In this document: positions 6,568-14,485 of the stretch, one piece after another | Layout of the letters: every line of letters begins with the position of its first letter | Position numbering within the stretch: position 1 is the stretch's first letter | From: Enterococcus plantarum | GTDB taxonomy: Bacteria > Bacillota > Bacilli > Lactobacillales > Enterococcaceae | Assembly: GCF_001730295.1 (NCBI RefSeq) | Contig: NZ_MIKA01000048.1 | Coordinates: forward strand, 98,886-162,885 | Length of the DNA stretch: 64,000 bases | Direction: 5' to 3' | Made by a program: the position numbers and the translations under genes | The notes under the pieces: model-generated | Seen by the model: only the letters and a program-made list of their open reading frames with translations | Told to the model about the DNA's origin: nothing | Database searches by the model: none

Positions 6568-8169
6568 ATGGAAAAGAAACTTTTGAACGGTTCAAGGTTT
6601 GATGAAGAAGCAAATAAAGTCTACCGTTTACCAGTAAATAAATTACCAAAAAGATTGATGGGCTCAACTGACGGTTATGCAGAAGAAGTAATCGACTTCG
6701 AAAACGAAGATATGCTGAAGATGATCGTTAAATTTATCCGTCATCACAAAGAAAAGCAAGTTCCAAGGTTACAGGAGTTAAAGCGGTATTCGTTAGCACA
6801 AAATAATATTAAATTTACAGAAGATAAAAGTGCTGACAGGGCAGATAATAAGATTGCTAACGATTGGGCAAGTTTTATTGTAAATTTTAAAAAAGGTGTA
6901 CTACTGGGAAATCCTTTAAAGTATAGCGGAGAAAAAACAATTGCTAATAAAATTAATGAGTTTGCTAGTCAATCAAACGAAGACTATCACAACCAACTAA
7001 TGGCAGACGATTTACTCGCTTTAGGAAGAGCCTATGAGTATGTAGGTCGTGATGAATATGGAAAAGAAACATTAATTAAGTTCAATCCGGAATGTACGTT
7101 TGTTATCTATGATACAACTAAAAATGCTAATTCTATTTGTGGTGTAAATTATTATGATGTTGAGTTTAATGATGAGACAACAAGTTATGTAGATATATAC
7201 GCAAATGACGGTTTTCTATATCAGTTTGGGTCAAGAGAACAGGATTACGATAACTTAACTCTTTATGATCACGATCAAACCTATTTTAATACCGTTCAAA
7301 TTAACGAATGGGTAAATAATGAGGAACGATTGGGAGACTTTGAAAAAGTTTTGGATAATATTGATGCTTATGATTTGTCTCAATCATCTATGGCCAACTT
7401 TCAACAGGATTCATCAGAGGCTTATTTGGTAATTAAAGGTAATCCAGAAACGGCAGCGGATGAAGAGGGAAAAAATACTAAGTTAGAAGTCCTAAACGCA
7501 ATGATTAAAGCAAGAGTATTAGTTTTAGGGGATAAAAAGCATTATGGCGAGGGACAAACAGGAAGTGAACCTGATGCTTACTATCTCAAAAAAGAATACG
7601 ATACAGCAGGAACAGAAGCTTATAACGATCGGTTAGTGTCTGACATGTTACGTTTTACATCATTAATTGACTTTACGGATGAAAATATGGGTGGTAATCA
7701 ATCTGGTATTGGATTTAGGTTTAAAGGCTGGGGAAATGATAACGATCGCAAGAACAAAGAACGCATGATTAAAAAAGCTATTATGCGACGTCTGAGATTG
7801 CTTACCCACTCCTGGTCACTAAAAGACAATTTGAATAAACCGCAAGGCTTTGCTGACAAAGTAAAGTCTATTTTTATGTCTGCAGATAAGAAACAAGAGT
7901 CACTGTATGACAAAGTTAATGAAATTGAAATCCTATTTACTCCTAATGTTCCACAATCTGATGAGGAGATCATGAAAGTTATTGCTGGCATGGTCGGGAT
8001 TGTATCAGATGAAACATTGTGTGAAATGGCTGCTAAATTGACTGGAGTTCCAGCAGAAACAGAAATTAAACGAATCAAGAAAGAAACTGATGATAGTGTT
8101 AATCGGGTCTATGATGGAGAACCTGAAAAAGAGGTTGATGTGAACGATGACGAAGAACAACCAGATTAA
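6568..8169 (+). CDS. portal protein
   Basis: 533 residues, the usual length for SPP1 gp6-type portals. Features: 'ANDWASFIVNFKKGVLLGNPLKYS' early, 'ADDLLALGRAYEYVGRDEYGKE' (a typical portal core motif), and a very acidic C terminus. It forms the twelve-fold ring at one head vertex through which DNA passes. Begins 4 bases after the terminase stop, and its last 23 bases overlap the minor head gene, a usual arrangement in this phage group. Confidence 0.9.
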   Translation: MEKKLLNGSRFDEEANKVYRLPVNKLPKRLMGSTDGYAEEVIDFENEDMLKMIVKFIRHHKEKQVPRLQELKRYSLAQNNIKFTEDKSADRADNKIANDWASFIVNFKKGVLLGNPLKYSGEKTIANKINEFASQSNEDYHNQLMADDLLALGRAYEYVGRDEYGKETLIKFNPECTFVIYDTTKNANSICGVNYYDVEFNDETTSYVDIYANDGFLYQFGSREQDYDNLTLYDHDQTYFNTVQINEWVNNEERLGDFEKVLDNIDAYDLSQSSMANFQQDSSEAYLVIKGNPETAADEEGKNTKLEVLNAMIKARVLVLGDKKHYGEGQTGSEPDAYYLKKEYDTAGTEAYNDRLVSDMLRFTSLIDFTDENMGGNQSGIGFRFKGWGNDNDRKNKERMIKKAIMRRLRLLTHSWSLKDNLNKPQGFADKVKSIFMSADKKQESLYDKVNEIEILFTPNVPQSDEEIMKVIAGMVGIVSDETLCEMAAKLTGVPAETEIKRIKKETDDSVNRVYDGEPEKEVDVNDDEEQPD

Positions 8170-9082
8170 TTATTGGAAAGATCGAGAAGAAAAAAATATT
8201 AATGCTCGTAAAAAAACTGATAAACAAATTGCGAAAGAGATTGAAAACCTGTATGTTGATACACTTACAGAAATCCAAAAGGAAATCGATGGTTTTTTAG
8301 GAAGGTATGCGAGCAAAGAAGGCATATCAATACAAGATGCTAGAAAAAGAGTTTCTGAAATGGATGTCAAAGCATTTGAAACAAAGGCTAAGAAGTATGT
8401 CAAGGAAAAAGACTTCTCCCCTCAAGCGAATCGAGAATTGAAAATCTATAACCTTAAAATGAAACTGAATCGCTTAGAGCTCTTGCGCTCTAACTTATTA
8501 CTGGAATTAACAGCCTCTAGTGATACGTTGCAGAAAATATTTGAAGAATACCTATCATCGGAAGCAAGAAGCGAATTTGACAGACAATCAGGGATTCTAG
8601 GAAATGTCACTGGAGACTACAAAAGCAAAATTGATTCCATAGTTAATGGGTCATACAAAAATGCTTACTTTAGTGATCGTATTTGGGGAATTATTCAAGT
8701 AGATTTAAGAACAGCTTTAGAAAAACTTTTGTTAAAAGCAATTGTTCAAGGTTCAAACCCTCGTGAAATAGCTAGGCAATTGAGGAAACCTTTTGATGTT
8801 GCTAAAAATCAAGCAGAGCGTTTGGCTCGAACTGAATTAGCAAGAGTCCAATCCGAAGTGCAGAAACAATCCTATACGTCTAACAAGATAGATAAGTTCG
8901 TTTTTATTAGGGAAGCAACAGCTTGTCCAATTTGTAAAGCTGTATCAACAGAACCGATATCTATTGATAAGTTTGAAGTTGGAGTGAACGTGGCACCAAT
9001 ACATCCTAATTGCCGATGTAGCACAGCGCCGTATTTTAATCGGGATGAATTCGAGAAGTATTTGGAGGGTAAAGGATTATGA
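8147..9082 (+). CDS. minor head protein (phage Mu F / SPP1 gp7 family)
   Basis: 311 residues. The N terminus is highly charged and helical. The C-terminal domain carries 'ARTELARVQSEVQKQSYT', then ATACPICKAVSTEPI and APIHPNCRCSTAPYF: the C-x-x-C ... H-P-N-C-R-C pattern of the phage_Mu_F domain. These proteins bind the portal in a few copies and help DNA exit and head morphogenesis. Overlaps the portal gene by 23 bp. Confidence 0.9.
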   Translation: MTKNNQINYWKDREEKNINARKKTDKQIAKEIENLYVDTLTEIQKEIDGFLGRYASKEGISIQDARKRVSEMDVKAFETKAKKYVKEKDFSPQANRELKIYNLKMKLNRLELLRSNLLLELTASSDTLQKIFEEYLSSEARSEFDRQSGILGNVTGDYKSKIDSIVNGSYKNAYFSDRIWGIIQVDLRTALEKLLLKAIVQGSNPREIARQLRKPFDVAKNQAERLARTELARVQSEVQKQSYTSNKIDKFVFIREATACPICKAVSTEPISIDKFEVGVNVAPIHPNCRCSTAPYFNRDEFEKYLEGKGL

Positions 9083-9306
9083 TGAACCTTTCAGCTGCAA
9101 GACAAGAAAAAGAACGAGGTGTGTCAGTAGAAGCTATCGTTGAAGATTTACAAACAGTTGAACTTGAGCAGATAGCTGTTGTAGGAATTAATAAAAACGA
9201 TGAACTGGTGATTGGTTACTCTCTAGACAATAGATTAGAACTAATAGGTATTCTCGACGCACTAAAATCTAAGTTAATTGATGGAATACATTATGAACAA
9301 GATTAA
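9079..9306 (+). CDS. small phage head-region protein, unknown
   Basis: 75 residues, ATG 9079 overlaps the previous stop (ATGATG; 9082 is an alternative start). Contains a short helix followed by 'LEQIAVVGINKNDELVIGYSLDNRLELIGILDALKSKL', a beta-beta-alpha shape. It has no known function; small genes at this place are common in related prophages. Confidence 0.6.
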   Translation: MMNLSAARQEKERGVSVEAIVEDLQTVELEQIAVVGINKNDELVIGYSLDNRLELIGILDALKSKLIDGIHYEQD

Positions 9307-9359
9307 GTCTGCCTGATCAGTAGGTTTTTTATTGTAAGAAAAGAAAGAAGGAAATTTAA

Positions 9360-9632
9360 ATGAAATTCGAACAGATTTTGCCATTCTTAAAAGAAGGAAA
9401 AAAAGTATTCCGCACAGGTTGGAACGGAAGAGGAATGTTTATAGTTCGCCAAAAAGGGTATCCAGAAGGTATCTCTTGTAACAAGCAGACTGCTGAAGCT
9501 TGGGATTTATCAGAAGGTGATTTATTTAAAGTCAATCCGTATTTACAAATCAAAAATGCCGATGGAACTCATGCGATGTGGGTGCCAAGTATTGGAGATA
9601 TATTTGCAGAAGATTGGGAAATCAAATCTTAG
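9360..9632 (+). CDS. DUF2829 / Tad2-like protein (possible anti-Thoeris)
   Basis: 90 residues that span a whole DUF2829 domain: 'MKFEQILPFLKEGKKVFRTGWNG' at the N terminus, the 'NPYLQIKNADGTHAMWVPS' strand and the ending 'GDIFAEDWEI'. The family (Pfam PF11195) is now known as Tad2-like: studied members bind the gcADPR signal made by the Thoeris defence system and block its effector. The gene has its own binding site (AGAAGGAAATTTAA) and lies between minor head and scaffold genes. The family call is strong; activity against Thoeris is inferred, since many relatives are untested. Confidence 0.8.
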   Translation: MKFEQILPFLKEGKKVFRTGWNGRGMFIVRQKGYPEGISCNKQTAEAWDLSEGDLFKVNPYLQIKNADGTHAMWVPSIGDIFAEDWEIKS

Positions 9633-9731
9633 TAATTTAACTTTTGTTATGTCCAAGCATTGATGACATTAAAAGCTATGGAAGTGCAAGCATTTATCCA
9701 CGTTAAAAGATATGGGAAAGGAACGATTATC

Positions 9732-10361
9732 ATGAAAAGAAAGAAATTAGGAATGAACTTGCAGTTTTTTGCGGAAGATACAGGATCTAACGGTGGTGGT
9801 GATAATCCGGATAACACCACTAACGGCGAAATTGTTGAAAAAGCAAAAGATGAGCAAGAGACGAACGAATCTGATAAAAAATATTCGGATGAGGACGTCA
9901 ACAAAATCATTGATGCTAAATTTGCTAAATGGAAGGCAGAACAGCAAAAAGAACAGGATGAGGCAAAGAAATTAGCTGAAATGGACGACAAAGAAAAAAC
10001 GGATTACGAGAAACAGAAATTGCAAGAAGAAGTCGATAATCTAAGAAGAGAGAAGACTCTAGCAAAAATGGCAAAAAGAGCTACTTCTATGCTTGCTGAC
10101 AAAGGTGTTCAAGCTAGCGAGGGTATTCTTTCGTTTGTTGTCAAAGAAAGCGCAGAAGCCACATCAGAGAGCGTAAAAGCGTTTATTGAATTAATCGATG
10201 CAGAACGAGAAGTCATCAAAGCGGATTTTGAAAAACGTTTAGGGTCTAAATTGCCGATGGATGGCACAACATCAACTACTCTTTCTCGTGGTGCTCAAAT
10301 GGCAAAAGCAATAAACAATCAAAGTAAAAAGCCTGAGTTTGATCCTTGGGCAACAAAATAG
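9732..10361 (+). CDS. scaffold protein (DUF4355 family)
   Basis: 209 residues from ATG 9732, chosen because AAAGGAAC stands ten bases upstream; the in-frame ATG at 9660 has no binding site and would add residues of unusual composition. The N-terminal 'MKRKKLGMNLQFFAED' is typical of phage head proteins of this type, the middle (residues about 60-120) is a long charged coiled coil, and the C terminus ends in NQSKKPEFDPWATK. It assembles with the capsid protein to build the prohead and then leaves. The 99 bases before it contain no gene. Confidence 0.85.
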   Translation: MKRKKLGMNLQFFAEDTGSNGGGDNPDNTTNGEIVEKAKDEQETNESDKKYSDEDVNKIIDAKFAKWKAEQQKEQDEAKKLAEMDDKEKTDYEKQKLQEEVDNLRREKTLAKMAKRATSMLADKGVQASEGILSFVVKESAEATSESVKAFIELIDAEREVIKADFEKRLGSKLPMDGTTSTTLSRGAQMAKAINNQSKKPEFDPWATK

Positions 10362-10372
10362 GAGGAATTTAA

Positions 10373-10729
10373 ATGGTCTATGTAAAGAAAACTCAAACGT
10401 ACAAAGATATTAATATTTTAAAAAGTGCTACTTTCTTATCTTTCACAAAACAAGTGGATGATACACATGCAGGAGTGGTGGATGGCGTATTGCCAGCTGG
10501 TTCTGTTTACCCTAAAAATGATGCAACAGCAGAAGGTATTACGATAAACGATGTAGATGTTTCTAGTGGTCCGCAACCTGTTGGAGTGATTGTAGAAGGG
10601 CATATCTTGATTGAGCGTTTACCAGTTAAACCAACGGATGCAGCACAAACAGCAATGCGTGAAATTAAGTTATATGATGCTACAGGGAAAATGTTAGCAC
10701 TACCTACTGCACCAAGTGGCGGACAATAA
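10373..10729 (+). CDS. head decoration-type structural protein
   Basis: 118 residues. Its place between scaffold and capsid genes, and the sequence (short beta strands, 'VVDGVLPAGSVYPKNDATAEGI' and 'GPQPVGVIVEGHILIERLPVKP') match the capsid decoration or head-fibre-base proteins of similar phages. AGGAGGAATTTAA precedes the ATG. The role in head stability is by analogy. Confidence 0.65.
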   Translation: MVYVKKTQTYKDINILKSATFLSFTKQVDDTHAGVVDGVLPAGSVYPKNDATAEGITINDVDVSSGPQPVGVIVEGHILIERLPVKPTDAAQTAMREIKLYDATGKMLALPTAPSGGQ

Positions 10730-10753
10730 GGATAAAATAGGAGGAATAAACAA

Positions 10754-11782
10754 ATGGCAAATATTGCAGAATTATTTTCACAAAAAAATGTATTAGATTA
10801 TGTAAACGGACGACAAGCACCAATTTTACTTGGGGAGTCATTATTCCCAGCTCGTAAAGTGCAAGGGTTAGAGTTTGATGTTTTAAAAGCAGGCTCAAAA
10901 ATCCCTACAATTGCTAGTGTGCATGCATTTGACACAGAGGCGCAAATCGCATCTCGTGTAGGGTCAAAAAGTGCGCAAGAATTAGCATTTATTAAGCGTA
11001 AAATCCAATTAAAAGAAAAGGATCTTATTGCTTTACGCAACCCTCGTACCGCAGAAGAACAAAGTTATCTAGAAAAAGAAGTATACAACGATATAGATTC
11101 AATGGTTGGCTCTGTAAATGCTCGTGTTGAAAAGATGCGTATGGAAGTATTGGCAAATGGTACTGTAACACTTGATGAAAACGAACTTGATTTAATCGTA
11201 GATTATGGAGTGCCAGAAGATCATCAAGCAACAGCTGATTTTACTAAAGCTGATACAGATATCATTGGATTGTTAACAGATTGGGCATCAGCGTTAGATA
11301 CTATGCCTACAAGAATGCTGACATCAACTAAAGTTCGAAATGCTATTCTACAAAATACAGGCGTAAAAGCATATTTCAAAGATGCAGGTCTATTACCAAC
11401 TCCTGGATCATTAAATCAAATGCTACAACAGTTTGGATTACCAACTATTGCTACGTATGACGCGAAATACAACAAAGAAAATGCAGCAGGTATTTTAGTT
11501 AAAGAACGCTATTTCCCAGAAGATAAATTGGTTATGTTTGGATCTGAAAACCCAGGAGAATCTATCTTTGGCGTCACACCTGAAGAATCTCGTTTACTTT
11601 CTGGTGGTTCTAACGATTATACAGTCGGAAACATCATTGCAATGGTGTATGAAGAAACACTTGATCCAGTTGGCACATGGACAAAAGCAGCGGGAACAGC
11701 TTTACCAAGTTTCCCGGAAGCTGACAATGTATTCCAAGCTACTGTATTACCAGCATCAGCAGGAAAAACAAAGAAAGGTTAG
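10754..11782 (+). CDS. major capsid protein (phage_cap_E type)
   Basis: 342 residues. Sequence 'FSQKNVLDYVNGRQAPILLGESLFPARKVQGLEFDVLKA' at the start and 'IATYDAKYNKENAAGILVKERYFPEDKLVMFGSEN' later match the major capsid protein E family (HK97 fold). Forms the icosahedral shell. AGGAGGAATAAACAA is a strong binding site. The stop codon is inside the stem of a strong terminator, so the most abundant structural protein closes a transcription unit. Confidence 0.9.
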   Translation: MANIAELFSQKNVLDYVNGRQAPILLGESLFPARKVQGLEFDVLKAGSKIPTIASVHAFDTEAQIASRVGSKSAQELAFIKRKIQLKEKDLIALRNPRTAEEQSYLEKEVYNDIDSMVGSVNARVEKMRMEVLANGTVTLDENELDLIVDYGVPEDHQATADFTKADTDIIGLLTDWASALDTMPTRMLTSTKVRNAILQNTGVKAYFKDAGLLPTPGSLNQMLQQFGLPTIATYDAKYNKENAAGILVKERYFPEDKLVMFGSENPGESIFGVTPEESRLLSGGSNDYTVGNIIAMVYEETLDPVGTWTKAAGTALPSFPEADNVFQATVLPASAGKTKKG

Positions 11783-11800
11783 TCAATGACTAGCCTTTTT
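11775..11800 (+). terminator. intrinsic terminator after the capsid gene
   Basis: AAGGTTAGTC (11775-11784), loop AAT, GACTAGCCTT (11788-11797), then a run of T. Nearly perfect 10-bp stem. It includes the capsid stop codon and probably limits expression of downstream head-tail genes. Confidence 0.8.
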
Positions 11801-11820
11801 ATTTTTGAAAGGAGGCAGTC

Positions 11821-12171
11821 ATGAGTGATCAAAATATTTTAGAAGAAGTCAAACGAACTCTTGAAATTGAAGACGCTGATTTAGATAGTCAGCTGACAGA
11901 TTTTATAAAGCGAACAACTCAGCAATTGAATGTCCGTTTAGGCTTCTTAGAATCTGTTCCTGACGTTTTATCTTATATCGTAGTTGAATGTACTATTAAA
12001 CGATTCAACCGCAAAGGGAATGAAGGAATGAACTCCTACGGCCAAGAAGGAGAAACGATTAACTACGGAAAACTTTTGGATGAATTTCAAGATGATATTG
12101 ATGCTTGGAAAGCTAAAGAAGAAGCAGAGCAGAATGTTTCTCCTCGAAAAGGAGTTGCTCGTTTCATATGA
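11821..12171 (+). CDS. head-tail connector (phage_connect_1 / gp6-like)
   Basis: 116 residues, helical, with 'LEEVKRTLEIEDADLDSQLTDFIKRTTQQLNVRLGF' at the N terminus, the pattern of the HK97 gp6/SPP1 gp15 adaptor family that binds below the portal. Starts after GAAAGGAGGCAGTC. Ends four bases inside the next gene (ATGA-type overlap). Confidence 0.8.
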   Translation: MSDQNILEEVKRTLEIEDADLDSQLTDFIKRTTQQLNVRLGFLESVPDVLSYIVVECTIKRFNRKGNEGMNSYGQEGETINYGKLLDEFQDDIDAWKAKEEAEQNVSPRKGVARFI

Positions 12172-12479
12172 GATATAACACTAAAGTCACATTTGTTACT
12201 GAAAAAAATGGTTATTATGACCCTGAAATTGGCGAACATATAGAACCAAGTAAAACAGAAAAAACAAAACGTGTAAATATGACTGATTTAGGAACAGATC
12301 GTTCAGTTAAAATATTTGGCGAAATAGATGAAAGTGCCAAGGTTATCAGATTACTAAGACCTTACAATAAAAAATGGGATTATGTAATGATAGATAATCG
12401 GAGATTTGAACTGGTAACGAAACGTAGTCTACCTCAAAAGAATACGTTTATTTTGAAAGAAGTGATTAAAGATGGCTAA
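12168..12479 (+). CDS. head closure / head-tail adaptor protein
   Basis: 103 residues, all-beta, 'MRYNTKVTFVTEKNGYYDPEIGEH' and 'YVMIDNRRFELVTKRSLPQKNTFILKEV', matching SPP1 gp16-like head completion proteins that plug the connector after packaging. Its start overlaps the previous stop, and its end overlaps the next start by 8 bp, so translation of the set is coupled. Confidence 0.75.
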   Translation: MRYNTKVTFVTEKNGYYDPEIGEHIEPSKTEKTKRVNMTDLGTDRSVKIFGEIDESAKVIRLLRPYNKKWDYVMIDNRRFELVTKRSLPQKNTFILKEVIKDG

Positions 12480-12855
12480 AAGAGCATCATTTAAAGTAAA
12501 TGGACTTACTGCTTTGTCTAAAAAGCTAAAGGAAAACGCAACAATGGATGATGTAAAAACCATTGTAAAAACCAATACTGCTGAATTGACAACACGAATG
12601 CAGAATGAGGCTCAACTAGTATTAATTGGTCACTGGGAGGGTAAGAAGTTTGTCAAACCAACAGGAGCAACCAAGCGTAGTATTACTATGCACATATCCA
12701 ACAATGGATTAGCCGGGCATACAGGGCCGAAAACAGAATACTCACCTTATTTGATTCGTGGAACCAGATACATGGTTAAACGAGATTTTTTCTTTTCACC
12801 GCTTCGAAAGCAAAAGCAGAAGTTTAAATCAGATTTAGAAAGGTTGATGCAATAG
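12472..12855 (+). CDS. HK97 gp10-like tail completion protein
   Basis: 127 residues. 'KVNGLTALSKKLKENATMDDVKTIVKTNTAELTTRMQNEA' followed by 'PTGATKRSITMHISNNGLAGHTGPKTEYSPYLIRGTR' is the standard HK97-gp10_like pattern (including the G-x-T-G-x-L/K-S-I signature and Y-x-x-Y/L-x-E/R-x-G-T). It joins the tail to the head connector. Confidence 0.85.
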   Translation: MAKRASFKVNGLTALSKKLKENATMDDVKTIVKTNTAELTTRMQNEAQLVLIGHWEGKKFVKPTGATKRSITMHISNNGLAGHTGPKTEYSPYLIRGTRYMVKRDFFFSPLRKQKQKFKSDLERLMQ

Positions 12856-13244
12856 TGTTTAAAACTAGGGATCAATCGATCTTTGATGCAATGTTTAAGT
12901 GTTCCGAGAAATTGGGTTTCAAAACCTATGACTTTAAACCGATGGATGATGTTCCTTATCCGTTCGTTGAATTTGAAGACACTCAGACCATTCATCAACC
13001 TAATAAAACTGATATTAAAGGATCGGTGATACTGGTTTTGTCGGTTTGGGGCTTACAGAGGAAAAGAAAGCAGGTGTCCGATATGGCAGCTGCTCTTTTT
13101 GATGGAGCTTTGCAGATTGACAAGACTATCGACTATTCTTGGTCGCTAAATGTACAATCGAGTGACATTAAAATCATAGATGATTTATCTACTAACACGC
13201 CGCTTAAACGGGCGGTAGTAACGCTTGAATTTAGAATTTTATAA
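12855..13244 (+). CDS. tail terminator-type protein (DUF3168 / gp17-like)
   Basis: 129 residues from a GTG that overlaps the previous TAG. Starts with 'DQSIFDAMFKCSEKLGFKTYDFKPMDDVPYPFVEFEDTQ', where Y-P-F-V in this position is the mark of DUF3168 tail completion proteins. These cap the tail tube at the length set by the tape measure. The order (connector, closure, gp10-like, this gene, tail tube) is the usual one. Confidence 0.8.
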   Translation: MFKTRDQSIFDAMFKCSEKLGFKTYDFKPMDDVPYPFVEFEDTQTIHQPNKTDIKGSVILVLSVWGLQRKRKQVSDMAAALFDGALQIDKTIDYSWSLNVQSSDIKIIDDLSTNTPLKRAVVTLEFRIL

Positions 13245-13258
13245 ATGGAGGTAATAGA

Positions 13259-13756
13259 ATGTTAAAAAAAGGAATTGACGTGATTCTTTTATACAGAGTA
13301 TTGAAAGATCAAGCCAACGAAAATGCAAAAACAGTCACCTATCAAACAGAACATAGTTTCACTATGTCTCGTAGTTCTGATAGTACACCCACAAAAGATG
13401 GAAATGTCCAATCTACAGGAGCAATTGAATATGATTTTAGTTCTACGGCTTTGTATGAACGTGGCAGCGAAACAATCAAAATGTTATACGATGCATTTAT
13501 GAACAATGAAACTATTGAAGTTTGGATCGTTGACAAATTAGATAAAGACGAAAGTGGAAAGTTTGCTGCAAAATATTTACATGCAGATATTACTAGTTAT
13601 GAAGAAACTGCAAACTCTGAGGATAATGTCGAAGTATCCCTAGAATATGGAGTTCAATTAGTTCATCAAGATGGTTATGCAACGTTAAGCCAAGAGCAAG
13701 AAAAAGCTGTACAATATGCGTTTGAAGACACAGTGAAAAAAACACCTGAAGGATAA
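13259..13756 (+). CDS. major tail protein (TP901-1 type)
   Basis: 165 residues, mostly beta. 'YQTEHSFTMSRSSDSTPTKDGNVQSTGAIEYDFSSTALYE' is the signature region of TP901-1 family major tail proteins. It polymerises around the tape measure as the tail tube. GGAGGTAATAG precedes the ATG. A terminator overlaps the stop. Confidence 0.9.
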   Translation: MLKKGIDVILLYRVLKDQANENAKTVTYQTEHSFTMSRSSDSTPTKDGNVQSTGAIEYDFSSTALYERGSETIKMLYDAFMNNETIEVWIVDKLDKDESGKFAAKYLHADITSYEETANSEDNVEVSLEYGVQLVHQDGYATLSQEQEKAVQYAFEDTVKKTPEG

Positions 13757-13776
13757 GCTTTTTTGCTTGTCCTTTT
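13751..13776 (+). terminator. terminator overlapping the major tail gene stop
   Basis: GGATAAGC (13751-13758), loop TTTTTT, GCTTGTCC (13765-13772), followed by TTTT. The stop codon TAA is inside the stem, the same layout as after the capsid gene. Confidence 0.75.
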
Positions 13777-13796
13777 AATTTTAAGGAGGATGTCAT

Positions 13797-14147
13797 ATGG
13801 AATTAGAAATTAATGGAGAAGTATATCAATTTGTATTTGGGTTTGGTTTTGTAAAAGAAATGAATAAACGGTTTGCTATAGATGGTCGAGGAATGAAAAT
13901 GAATGCTGGCATCGATACTGTCGTAACAAATCTGTATATGGGAGACATCGAAATATTGGTTGAAGTCTTGAAAGTCGCGAATTTAACAGAGAAGCCTCGT
14001 GTTTCGGAGAAGGACATAATCGAGCATATTGGTCAATGTGATGTTGATACGGTTTTTGACAAAGTGATGGACGGGTTAAAAGAGTCGGGGTTTACAAAAC
14101 GAAAGACCTTAAAGCTGGTCGAGGAAATCGAAAAAGGTCAGAAATAA
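13797..14147 (+). CDS. tail assembly chaperone, short form (gpG-like)
   Basis: 116 residues. 'MELEINGEVYQFVFGFGFVKEMNKRF' and 'GIDTVVTNLYMGDIEILVEVLKVAN' are typical of the TP901-1-type phage_TAC family that binds the tape measure during tail assembly. AAGGAGGATGTCAT precedes the start. The reading continues in the -1 frame past its stop, so the gene probably gives two products. Confidence 0.85.
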   Translation: MELEINGEVYQFVFGFGFVKEMNKRFAIDGRGMKMNAGIDTVVTNLYMGDIEILVEVLKVANLTEKPRVSEKDIIEHIGQCDVDTVFDKVMDGLKESGFTKRKTLKLVEEIEKGQK

Positions 14148-14470
14148 TTTGCCAAAGCTTTGAAGAGTTATATAGAGATATTCAAATTAACGCACTTACT
14201 TACTTAGGTTTTTCAGAGTTTAAAGAAATAGATAGAATGAACCTCGCTGAATACGAGCTTCGAATGATTTCTTATCGTTTAAAACGATTAAACAAATCAC
14301 GAGAAATACATGAACAAGCATGGGCAAATAATCAAATAAAAGCAAAGAAAAAATTAGGCAAAAAAGAAGTTCCGTATTTTAAAAAATTCAACGAATTCTT
14401 TGATATGGAAAAGCAAGAAAAGGCAATTTTAGGTAAAGAAGAAGAAGTTCCTAAGTTTGTCAATCCGTAA
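13797..14470 (+). CDS. tail assembly chaperone, long form by -1 frameshift (gpGT-like)
   Basis: A frame in the -1 register is open from at least 14132 through 14470, including the 89 bases after the gpG stop that otherwise hold no gene. Slipping at the run of five A (14131-14135, A-AAA) gives ...VEEIEK-RSEIICQSFEELY and on through 'NALTYLGFSEFKEIDRMNLAEYELRMISYRLKRLN'. The second part, starting at ATG 14237, is often listed as a separate 77-residue gene, but there is no ribosome binding site before it. gpG/gpGT pairs made this way are general in long-tailed phages. The exact slip site is inferred. Confidence 0.7.
14131..14137 (+). promoter_or_regulatory. probable -1 frameshift site
   Basis: Bases AAAAAGG; in the gpG frame the codons are GAA AAA GGT. 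The AAA codon can re-pair one base to the left (A-AAA). It is not a classical X-XXY-YYZ heptamer, so efficiency may be low, as wanted for a minor gpGT product. Confidence 0.45.
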
Positions 14471-14485
14471 GAAAGGAGGCAAATA

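Noticed and set aside
7698..8078. 126-codon minus-strand frame in the portal gene
   Set aside because: Antisense to a clear portal gene, no start signals.
9660..9731. N-terminal extension of the scaffold protein from ATG 9660
   Set aside because: No ribosome binding site before it, while ATG 9732 has AAAGGAAC at proper distance and starts the usual MKRKKLGMNLQFFAE type sequence.
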